DNA of 64,000 nucleotides from Levilactobacillus suantsaiihabitans. GTDB taxonomy: Bacteria > Bacillota > Bacilli > Lactobacillales > Lactobacillaceae. The translations under genes were made by a program, and so were the position numbers. The notes under the pieces were generated by a model. It was given only the letters and a program-made list of their open reading frames with translations, was not told the DNA's origin and made no database searches. Where the stretch lies: contig NZ_RKLX01000007.1 of the NCBI RefSeq assembly GCF_004745505.1, forward strand, positions 1 through 64,000, read 5' to 3'. This document shows, piece after piece, positions 18,872-25,477 of the stretch. The stretch's first letter is position 1, and every line of letters begins with the position of its first letter.

Positions 18872-20131
18872 CTAATTTTCCACTTTGGCTAAGAAGTAGT
18901 TCTTCTTGCCACGACGAATGACCATGAACTTGCCTGAGAAATTATCCTTAGGATTCAAATCTATCTTGGTATCTGTAATCCGTTTGCCGTTGACAGTAAT
19001 CGCACCATTCTCAACATCTTCACGTGCTTGACGGCGCGAAGGCTCAATATCCGTTGTATCTGCCAACAAAGTAACGATGTTTTCTGGCTTGGCGCTAATT
19101 GAAACGTTAGGCACCTTTTCAAAAGCTTCCTGAACTTCAGTCAACGTAAGCTTCTGAATATCACCAGCAAACAGGATTTCTGAAATATGTTGAGCTGATT
19201 CCAATGCCTCTTCCCCATGAACAAAACGGGTAACTTCCTCAGCTAATCGGCGTTGAGCCAACCGTTTTCCTGGTTCATTGGCAACACTTTCCTCTAAGCT
19301 ATGGATTTCATCCTTACCCAAGAACGTGAAGAATTTCAGGTAGCGAATAACATCGCGATCATCCTGATTAAGCCAGAATTGGTAGAACTCATATGGCGAA
19401 GTCTTTTCTGCATCGAGCCAGATGGCGCCACCGGCAGTCTTACCAAACTTTGTGCCATCGGCCTTCAGCATCAAAGGAATTGTCAGTCCATAAACCTCTT
19501 CGTCAGAACCTTTGATCTTGTGAATCAAGTCAATTCCGGCAGTAATGTTGCCCCACTGATCAGCCCCACCAATCTGCAACTGGATGTTGTGCTGATTGTG
19601 TAGTGTCAAGAAGTCAACTGACTGTAGAATTTGATACGTGAATTCTGTAAATGAAATCCCTGTATCCAACCGACTGGCCACAATATCTTTAGCCAACATC
19701 GAATTGATATTTACCAGCTTACCGTAATCTCTCAAGAAATCTAGCAAAGAGATTTTAGATAACCAGTCATAATTATTGACCATGGTAACGTTTGAATCAC
19801 CGCCAAACAACCGTTGCATCTGCTTGGATAAAGCTTTGACGTTATGCCGAACTTTGTCCATCGTTTGCAATTGCCGCTCAGTCTTCCGGCCACTTGGATC
19901 CCCGATACTACCCGTCGCACCACCAATTAAAATATATGGATGATGACCTGCCAATTCAAACCGCTTCATCATCATGAACGGAATCAAATGGCCGATATGC
20001 ATACTGTCTCCAGTAGGATCAACCCCGCAGTACAGCGAAATTTTCTTATCCGTAGTCAATTTTTTCAACCCTTCAGCATCTGTTTGCTGATTGATTGCAC
20101 CACGCCAAGTTAACTCATCAATGATATTCAT
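18872..20131 (-). CDS. tyrS: tyrosyl-tRNA synthetase of the tyramine locus
   Basis: Class I synthetase of 419 residues charging tRNA-Tyr. It shows the HIGH motif (DSMHIGH, about residue 45), the KMSKS-equivalent KFGKT (about 230) and a C-terminal S4 RNA-binding domain (RQAREDVENGAITVNGKRI). Extra tyrS genes accompany tyrosine decarboxylase clusters and are thought to gauge tyrosine supply. Unlike enterococcal tyrS genes with a T-box leader, its 70-base leader here is too short for one. It is followed by its own terminator. Confidence 0.96.
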   Translation of the reverse strand: MNIIDELTWRGAINQQTDAEGLKKLTTDKKISLYCGVDPTGDSMHIGHLIPFMMMKRFELAGHHPYILIGGATGSIGDPSGRKTERQLQTMDKVRHNVKALSKQMQRLFGGDSNVTMVNNYDWLSKISLLDFLRDYGKLVNINSMLAKDIVASRLDTGISFTEFTYQILQSVDFLTLHNQHNIQLQIGGADQWGNITAGIDLIHKIKGSDEEVYGLTIPLMLKADGTKFGKTAGGAIWLDAEKTSPYEFYQFWLNQDDRDVIRYLKFFTFLGKDEIHSLEESVANEPGKRLAQRRLAEEVTRFVHGEEALESAQHISEILFAGDIQKLTLTEVQEAFEKVPNVSISAKPENIVTLLADTTDIEPSRRQAREDVENGAITVNGKRITDTKIDLNPKDNFSGKFMVIRRGKKNYFLAKVEN

Positions 20132-20210
20132 TAGCTTGTTCCCCTTTCACAAAGTACCTAAAATTTTTGGCGCGTGAAGGTCCAAAAACCAATCACACTT
20201 AAACAACCAA

Positions 20211-20239
20211 AAGATAGCTAACCGTGAAAGCGTTGTCAA
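20211..20239 (-). promoter_or_regulatory. tyrS promoter with perfect cre site
   Basis: Minus strand: TTGACA (20234-20239), 17 bases, TATCTT (20211-20216). TGACAACGCTTTCA (20225-20238) matches the CcpA consensus TGWNANCGNTNWCA at all 14 positions and overlaps the -35, so glucose repression of tyrS is strongly suggested. Confidence 0.85.
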
Positions 20240-20304
20240 GTCCGCATAGGTGCGTTCACTACAAAATAAATTATATTGGCGGACTCCTAAAAATATTTAT
20301 CTCA

Positions 20305-20553
20305 TTAGAGGTCACGTGTATTCGGATTATTTCGAATATTTGCAAATTGTTTTGCTTCGATTTCCGTTTCGCCTGTCACTACCTCCATTCCTTTCCGAGT
20401 TACCACTAACTGTTTTCCAAATTTACGAATGGTCCCCGCCGGAAATTTTTCAGGTGTTTTTCGATAAACCTGACGAACATAATCGTTTGCCTTCATCCAC
20501 CTTTTAGCCGCTTCCAACGAAGACATAATATCTCTGTCTCTCAAATCAATCAT
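20305..20553 (-). CDS. small helix-turn-helix protein
   Basis: An 82-residue protein with an excisionase-like HTH: SLEAAKRWMKANDYVRQVYR, then KFPAGTIRKFGKQLVV and TRKGMEVVTG, where a wing usually follows the recognition helix. This layout resembles small HTH proteins of mobile elements and toxin-antitoxin sets, but no partner gene is next to it. AGGAGG lies 8 bases before the ATG. The arms TACAT/ATGTA at 20591-20602 may be its own operator. The target is unknown. Confidence 0.75.
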   Translation of the reverse strand: MIDLRDRDIMSSLEAAKRWMKANDYVRQVYRKTPEKFPAGTIRKFGKQLVVTRKGMEVVTGETEIEAKQFANIRNNPNTRDL

Positions 20554-20637
20554 TCTCTATTCCTCCTAGGATGTATAAATTTGGCCAATATACATTTATG
20601 TACAATATCAACCTACTGCTAAGTTTAATTAATACCA

Positions 20638-20676
20638 AACAAAAACGCCATATGGAATTGTGCCACATGACGTCAA
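20638..20676 (-). terminator. terminator of the T-box operon
   Basis: Minus strand: ACGTCATGTGG-CACAATT-CCATATGGCGT followed by TTTTG, about 30 bases after the stop of the small membrane gene. Confidence 0.7.
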
Positions 20677-20701
20677 ATTTCGCATTATATAATTATAATC
20701 G

Positions 20702-20962
20702 CTATCTTTCACGGAAGTCACTATCCCCACCCTCTCTAATAACCGTCACTAATTGACAACTGATTCGCCAAACACCAGCAATACTAGCCAAAATTGAAAG
20801 CACAATGATCGCTAATGGTACAATACCCATTGGCCCCCAATTATTTTTCACTAAGACTAGTACTAATGGCGATAAGAATACTAGCGATACTATCAAGCTA
20901 ATTAATTTCGCATGCATTGGATGTTTTTCTTCGAATGCTTCTGTTTGTTCTGCTTCCTGCAT
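20702..20962 (-). CDS. small two-helix membrane protein
   Basis: An 86-residue protein with an acidic N-terminus (QEAEQTEAFEEKHP) and two hydrophobic helices (about 17-37 and 44-66), ending in a charged tail. I do not recognise the family. The ATG at 20962 is 7 bases after GAGGAGG, so the longer frame from 21007 is rejected. It is the third and last gene behind the T-box leader, 54 bases after the second zinc-ribbon gene. Confidence 0.7.
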   Translation of the reverse strand: MQEAEQTEAFEEKHPMHAKLISLIVSLVFLSPLVLVLVKNNWGPMGIVPLAIIVLSILASIAGVWRISCQLVTVIREGGDSDFRER

Positions 20963-21016
20963 ACCCATTCCTCCTCGTATTCTTATGATTTTTAACCGAC
21001 TAGACACATTATTTTC

Positions 21017-21166
21017 TTAATGAATTAGCTTCTGTAATTCATCCACACGATGCCCACAGTTTACGCACTCCAATACCGCTTCACCTGGAACCTTTTTAAA
21101 GACAATATCTCCACACTCTGCGCAATGCAACCGATCATCAGTTAGGCCTAAGTTTTCATTTTTCAT
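21017..21166 (-). CDS. zinc-ribbon microprotein 2
   Basis: A 49-residue protein, MKNENLGLTDDRLHC then AECGDIVFKK, with two CxxC knuckles (CAEC and CVNC) spaced like a zinc ribbon. It is a clear tandem paralogue of the gene at 21200 (shared RLHCxxCGDIVFKKxPG and ECxNCGH). An AGGAG-type site precedes the ATG. The function is unknown; zinc binding is inferred from the cysteines. Confidence 0.8.
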   Translation of the reverse strand: MKNENLGLTDDRLHCAECGDIVFKKVPGEAVLECVNCGHRVDELQKLIH

Positions 21167-21199
21167 AAAATTATCTCCTCGCTTTTTTGAGTTTAACCT

Positions 21200-21343
21200 T
21201 TACTTTTCAACTTTCGCCATTTGGTGGCCACAATTCGTACATTCAACTCGTGTTGACCCCGGCAACTTCTTAAATACAATGTCTCCACACTTCGGGCAGT
21301 GTAACCGGCTATCTAATAATCCTGCATTACTGTTTTTCATCAT
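21200..21343 (-). CDS. zinc-ribbon microprotein 1
   Basis: A 47-residue protein starting MMKNSNAGLLDSRLHC, with CPKC and CTNC knuckles. GGAGG is 7 bases before ATG 21343; the longer open frame would start inside the T-box terminator and is rejected. It lies about 30 bases downstream of that terminator, so the T-box directly controls it and probably the next two genes. Confidence 0.8.
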   Translation of the reverse strand: MMKNSNAGLLDSRLHCPKCGDIVFKKLPGSTRVECTNCGHQMAKVEK

Positions 21344-21373
21344 CCAAATACCTCCAAATATTTTTTTAACACC

Positions 21374-21610
21374 AAAAAAGGCGTCCTTTCTATACAAAAA
21401 TAGAAGGGACGCCTATCGCGCGGTACCACCCAGCTTCAGAGACCATTAGCCTCTACACTTTAATCTCCAATAACGTGGAGATACCCCGAAGAAACAACTT
21501 CCGTATTTCGTTAAACTCACCCTGCATGGCTTGCACCAACCGCCAATTCTCTGTACACCCAGATGAGCTACTACTTCGTTTGAAAGATTTCTTATTCGTT
21601 TTTTGATGTT
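21374..21610 (-). ncRNA. T-box riboswitch leader
   Basis: The minus strand carries the T-box core TGGGTGGTACCGCG (complement of 21417-21432), a stem I with an AGTA bulge and the distal GGTTGGTGCAAGCC, and a strong terminator (AGGCGTCC..TTCTA / TAGAAAGGACGCCT then TTTTTT, 21374-21414). In the specifier loop, between AGCTCATCT/GGGTGAGTT and CTTTC/GGAAG, the 3' strand reads TAACGAAATAC. The most likely specifier is UAC (Tyr), followed by a purine; AUA directly after GAA is the alternative. It senses uncharged tRNA and permits readthrough into the zinc-ribbon operon. Confidence 0.92.
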
Positions 21611-21616
21611 GGCTAC

Positions 21617-21645
21617 ACTCTATCATGAACAATTTCAAATTGCAA
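21617..21645 (-). promoter_or_regulatory. promoter of the T-box operon
   Basis: Minus strand: TTGCAA (21640-21645), 17 bases, TAGAGT (21617-21622) with an extended TGA. It lies directly upstream of the T-box leader. Confidence 0.65.
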
Positions 21646-21821
21646 GTCTAAAAAACTTTTTATTCATCCATTTTTACTAATTCTGCTCAATGGTCTACGA
21701 CTGTTAATTGCCGATTAACCCTGTTAGACTCTACTTTTTTACCCACCTACTCATCCATTTTGGGATAAATATCTACACTATCAAGTATCTTTTCTAAGTA
21801 GATCCTCCGTCAAAATTTATC

Positions 21822-21849
21822 CTGAAACAGCTTAATCATCTGGTATAAT
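21822..21849 (+). promoter_or_regulatory. promoter of the kinase-ECF-ywlG operon
   Basis: CTGAAA (21822-21827), 16 bases, then TGGTATAAT with a perfect -10 (21844-21849). The leader before the start codon is about 105 bases; I found no TPP or other riboswitch core in it. Confidence 0.7.
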
Positions 21850-21962
21850 GTCGATGGCGCGTTTCAAGATTCACTCACTATGAACACATTTAAGCAACAA
21901 TTATCAATGAATAATCAATATTAATTAAAGATACTTTTGCTTTCTATAAGGAGGTGTCTCTA

Positions 21963-22763
21963 TTGCAAAACGTTCTTACAGTAGCTGGTTCTGACAGTCT
22001 TGCCGGTGGTGGTATTCAAGCAGATCTTAAGACTTTCGAAGAACTCGATGTCTTTGGTCTCAGTGTCCTAACCAGTATTGTAAATGTCACTCAAACACAG
22101 TTTAATCAACACAACTTATCTGCTGATCTAGTTACTGAACAATTAAAATCAGTCCTAACAACTATTTCTATTGATTTTATCAAAACCGGCCTTCTGGGCA
22201 ATTCTGCTAACCTGTATGCTACTGTCGAGCAGCTATCTGATTATAGAACTAAGTTAGTCATTGATCCTGTATTATCATTCAAAGAAGCTAACACAACTAC
22301 TAATCGCGATTATGTTACGTCACTAAAAGAACGTTTACTTCCCCTCGGTTTTCTCACGACGCCTAATTTAGCAGAGGCTTGTATCCTAAGTGGTGTAACC
22401 TCCATTAGTAGCACTACTGACGTCCAACAAGCCGCCCAAAAAATCCAAGCCCTCGGCTGCCCCAACGTCGTCATCAAATGTGGCAGTCGCTTCCCTGGCG
22501 ACACGGCTTACAATTACCTGTTGACCGAGTCTGACGCGTATTGGTTTGACACCCCGAAGCTGGCGGTCACCACGACCGATGGTGCCGGCTGTACGTTTTC
22601 TGCTGCTATTACTGCTTTGCTAGCGCGCGACTATTCGCTGGTTGATGCCGTCCAATTGGCCACGCGATTTGTCTACTTGGGTATCCAAGCTGGGGTTCCC
22701 ATCAGTTCACAACTCGGTAGCGTTTGGCAAGGCGCCTATCGCCAAAAGGAGGCTCACTCATGA
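21963..22763 (+). CDS. HMP-P / pyridoxal kinase (ThiD/PdxK family)
   Basis: Ribokinase-fold vitamin kinase of 266 residues: VAGSDSLAGGGIQADLKTF at the N-terminus and TTDGAGCTFSAAITA as the catalytic anion hole near the C-terminus (the usual GTGC reads GAGC). It phosphorylates hydroxymethylpyrimidine or pyridoxal; the two cannot be separated here. TTG 21963 is the likely start, 8 bases after AAGGAGG. Its stop overlaps the next start (ATGA), so it is coupled to the ECF S component. The first part of the gene is about 33% GC and the last about 56%. Confidence 0.88.
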   Translation: MQNVLTVAGSDSLAGGGIQADLKTFEELDVFGLSVLTSIVNVTQTQFNQHNLSADLVTEQLKSVLTTISIDFIKTGLLGNSANLYATVEQLSDYRTKLVIDPVLSFKEANTTTNRDYVTSLKERLLPLGFLTTPNLAEACILSGVTSISSTTDVQQAAQKIQALGCPNVVIKCGSRFPGDTAYNYLLTESDAYWFDTPKLAVTTTDGAGCTFSAAITALLARDYSLVDAVQLATRFVYLGIQAGVPISSQLGSVWQGAYRQKEAHS

Positions 22764-23260
22764 CGCACACCCACCTCAAGCAAGACATTCTCGCCGCCAT
22801 TTTGACCGCGATGACCGTCGCCTTATCCATCCTTGTTGTCATCCCCGTTCCCGCTACCAATGGGTTCGTGACCTTATGTGAGGTCGGCATCTACACCAGC
22901 GCCATCTTATTGGGTCCCAAAGTGGGTGCCATCGTTGGCGGGGGGAGTGGCTTTCTGATTGACATCATCACGGGGTATCCCGTTTGGTGCCTATTCTCGC
23001 TCTTGATTCATGGCACCCAAGGACTGGTCGTGGGCCTACTCGCCTCGCAACAACGACCGACACTCAAAACCTATTTGGGCCCGCTCCTAATTGGAAGCGC
23101 CATCATGGTGGCTGGCTATTTTCTGGCGACCGCTTTACTCTTTGGCTGGCCTGCTGGCCTGGCCTCCGTGTTTGGCAATTGCCTGCAGGTCGGCTTTGGC
23201 ATGGCGGTCACGACCGCGATGGTCAGCAGCCTGCGCAAACTCGTACCACATTTAACTTAA
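22760..23260 (+). CDS. ECF transporter S component for a vitamin precursor
   Basis: A 166-residue membrane protein with five to six helices, GFVTLCEVGIYTSAILLGPK and GGGSGFLIDIITGYP, typical of the HmpT/ThiW/PdxU-like S components that bind a vitamin and use a shared ECF energising module (absent from this window). Coupling to the ThiD/PdxK kinase (4-base overlap) suggests hydroxymethylpyrimidine or a B6 vitamer as substrate. Confidence 0.85.
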   Translation: MTHTHLKQDILAAILTAMTVALSILVVIPVPATNGFVTLCEVGIYTSAILLGPKVGAIVGGGSGFLIDIITGYPVWCLFSLLIHGTQGLVVGLLASQQRPTLKTYLGPLLIGSAIMVAGYFLATALLFGWPAGLASVFGNCLQVGFGMAVTTAMVSSLRKLVPHLT

Positions 23261-23275
23261 GAAAGGACGCTCATT

Positions 23276-23839
23276 ATGCTATCCATTGACACTGTTGAAT
23301 TTACCAAAGAATTGACTACAGATATTCAAAATATTCTCACGACCGCCCAGCTCCACCGCGGTGACCTCTTCGTTTTGGGGTGCTCCACCAGCGAAATCGT
23401 TGGCGGCCACATCGGCAAGAACTCCGATTTGACCGTGGGCGAACTGGTCATTAAAACGCTGAAGCACCAGCTCGACCCTCTCGGCATCAACCTGGCCGTA
23501 CAGGGATGTGAGCACATCAACCGCAGCCTGGTCGTCGAACGCGCGGTGGCCCAGCAACGTGATTTAGAAATCGTCACCGTGGTGCCCGCCCTACACGCCG
23601 GTGGCGCCTGCTCTATCGCCGCCTTCAAGCAGTTCGATGATCCCGTTGAAGTCGAGCACGTGACGGCTGCGGCTGGCTTAGACATCGGTGACACAGCCAT
23701 CGGGATGCACGTCAAATTCGTCCAGGTTCCCGTTCGGCCAACCTACACCGAACTGGGAGGCGCCCACGTCACCGCACTACGATCACGGCCCAAGTACGTC
23801 GGTGGGCCACGTGCCAACTACGATTTAGCCAATCTTTAA
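23276..23839 (+). CDS. ywlG: YwlG/UPF0340 family protein
   Basis: A 187-residue protein of the TIGR01440 (DUF436) family, recognised from [29 protein letters not shown] and the C-terminal [17 protein letters not shown]. The family has no assigned function. It is the third gene of the vitamin operon, 15 bases after the ECF gene, and ends at a terminator. Confidence 0.9.
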   Translation: MLSIDTVEFTKELTTDIQNILTTAQLHRGDLFVLGCSTSEIVGGHIGKNSDLTVGELVIKTLKHQLDPLGINLAVQGCEHINRSLVVERAVAQQRDLEIVTVVPALHAGGACSIAAFKQFDDPVEVEHVTAAAGLDIGDTAIGMHVKFVQVPVRPTYTELGGAHVTALRSRPKYVGGPRANYDLANL

Positions 23840-23850
23840 CTGACAGCTCT

Positions 23851-23885
23851 GAGACCAGCACCTCACCCGCGCTGGTCTCTTTTAT
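23851..23885 (+). terminator. terminator after ywlG
   Basis: GAGACCAGC and GCTGGTCTC enclose an 11-base loop and run into TTTTATT. Confidence 0.9.
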
Positions 23886-24001
23886 TGGCCAAAATTCCTT
23901 AAGAAAAAGCAAATCCGCCCAATTTCAGTCTAAAATTCAAGACAAATCCGACAAAGTCGGTTATATTTGAGGTTCGGAGACTATCGAAAAGGAGTATCAC
24001 C

Positions 24002-25171
24002 ATGGCAGATGAAGTTGTAATTGTAAGTGCGGTGCGGACCCCCATTGGCAAATTCGGGCGGAGTTTGCGCGGGTTATCGGCCGTTGAACTGGGCACCATC
24101 GCAGCCCAGGCTGCCGTAAAGCGGAGTGGCCTTGAGCCAACCGCGATTCAACAAACAATTTTTGGCACGGTCTTACAAGCTGGATTGGGCCAAAACGTGG
24201 CGCGCCAAATCGAGCTCAACGCCGGGCTTCCGGTCACCAGCACCGCGATGACCATCAATCAGGTCTGCGGGTCGAGCCTCAAGGCCATCCGCCTGGGCCA
24301 AAGCGCCATTCTCATGGGCGATGCCGACGCCGTGCTGGTGGGCGGCACCGAGAGCATGAGCAACGCCCCCTTCTTAAACAACGATATTCGCTGGGGGCAA
24401 AAATTGGGACACACCACGCTGGTCGATAGTTTGGCCAACGATGGACTGACCGATGCCTTTGGCGGCGAGGCCATGGGCATCACTGCGGAAAACGTGGCCG
24501 CCAAATACCACGTGTCGCGCGCCGAACAGGACGCCTTTGCCCTGCGTTCCCAACAAAACGCCACCCACGCCCAAGCAACGGACCGGTTTGCGGCAGAAAT
24601 TGTCCCCGTGACCGTCGGCGAGACCACTGTGACGGCCGATGAAGCCGTGCGGTCAACCACCTCACTAGACCAATTGGCCAAATTAAAGCCGGCATTCAAG
24701 GCCAACGGCACGGTCACGGCCGGTAACGCGGCGGGGCTAAACGACGGGGCGGCCGCCATGGTCCTCATGCGCAAGTCGGCAGCTCAAGCGGCCCACATCC
24801 CTTACCTGGCCACATTGCGTAGCTACCAAGAAGTGGGCATCGACCCCGCCGTGATGGGTTATGCGCCGGTCACGGCCATTCAAGGCGCCTTGGGGCAAGC
24901 CGGGCTAACGGTGAACGACATTGACCGTTTCGAGATCAATGAAGCCTTCGCCGCGCAGTCCGTCGCCATCGCCCGCGACCTCGCCATCCCCGCCAACAAG
25001 CTCAACGTCAACGGTGGCAGCATCGCCCTGGGCCATCCCCTGGGCGCATCGGGCACCCGCATCGTGGTCACCTTGCTTCACGAACTGCTGCGCACCGATT
25101 TGCACCGGGGACTGGCTGCCATGTGTATCGGCGGCGGTATGGGCATTGCCCTGACCATCGAACGTGATTAG
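24002..25171 (+). CDS. acetyl-CoA acetyltransferase (thiolase)
   Basis: Condenses two acetyl-CoA to acetoacetyl-CoA, the entry to the mevalonate route to isoprenoids in lactobacilli. The 389-residue protein carries the active-site Cys in INQVCGSSLKA (about residue 88), the NEAFAAQ motif, the His in NGGSIALGHPLGASG, and the second Cys in CIGGGMG at the C-terminus. It is monocistronic. A dyad CCGAC-AAA-GTCGG with TATATT just after it lies at about 23949-23968 and may be a regulated promoter. Confidence 0.95.
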   Translation: MADEVVIVSAVRTPIGKFGRSLRGLSAVELGTIAAQAAVKRSGLEPTAIQQTIFGTVLQAGLGQNVARQIELNAGLPVTSTAMTINQVCGSSLKAIRLGQSAILMGDADAVLVGGTESMSNAPFLNNDIRWGQKLGHTTLVDSLANDGLTDAFGGEAMGITAENVAAKYHVSRAEQDAFALRSQQNATHAQATDRFAAEIVPVTVGETTVTADEAVRSTTSLDQLAKLKPAFKANGTVTAGNAAGLNDGAAAMVLMRKSAAQAAHIPYLATLRSYQEVGIDPAVMGYAPVTAIQGALGQAGLTVNDIDRFEINEAFAAQSVAIARDLAIPANKLNVNGGSIALGHPLGASGTRIVVTLLHELLRTDLHRGLAAMCIGGGMGIALTIERD

Positions 25172-25195
25172 GCGTGGCGTCCCCCACATTTCTGG

Positions 25196-25201
25196 TATAA
25201 T
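25196..25201 (+). promoter_or_regulatory. extended -10 promoter of the small membrane gene
   Basis: TGGTATAAT, with a perfect -10 and extended TGG. No good -35 is visible. It lies 33 bases before the ATG. Confidence 0.6.
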
Positions 25202-25234
25202 AGCGATAACACTTCACGATAAGGGGCGCACGCG

Positions 25235-25426
25235 ATGTTAACCACAGACTTCGATGTTAAGTTAAAACTAATCCTCATGTTGGTCGTCGGCCTAATCGTC
25301 CTCGCCAGCATCATCGGCTGGCTGTTCCACCGTGACCGCCACTACACCCGCTACTTTACCGGGGTATTAGCCGTCATGGTCGTTCAGGTCTTTATCTTAG
25401 TTTCGCTTTTCTTAATTCATCAATAA
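25235..25426 (+). CDS. small two-helix membrane protein
   Basis: A 63-residue protein with two hydrophobic segments (about 11-29 and 40-61) separated by the charged HRDRHYTR. AAGGGG precedes the ATG and a promoter and terminator surround the gene, so it is very probably real. The family is not recognised. Confidence 0.75.
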   Translation: MLTTDFDVKLKLILMLVVGLIVLASIIGWLFHRDRHYTRYFTGVLAVMVVQVFILVSLFLIHQ

Positions 25427-25430
25427 TCTA

Positions 25431-25474
25431 AAAACGAGGACGAATCGTCATGGCGGCGATTCGTCCTCGTTTTT
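25431..25474. terminator. bidirectional terminator between small gene and addA
   Basis: AAAACGAGGACGAATCG and CGATTCGTCCTCGTTTTT form a 15-base-pair stem with T-runs on both strands, between convergent genes. Confidence 0.9.
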
Positions 25475-25477
25475 GCG

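Noticed and set aside
20132-20304. A T-box in the tyrS leader, as in enterococcal tyramine clusters
   Set aside because: The tyrS transcript should start near 20204, leaving only about 70 bases, with no GGGTGGTACCGCG-type core. The only T-box is the one at 21374-21610.
21855-21962. TPP riboswitch in the leader of the HMP/pyridoxal kinase gene
   Set aside because: The CTGAGA and ACCTGA-type core sequences are missing and the 105-base leader is AT-rich and unstructured by eye.
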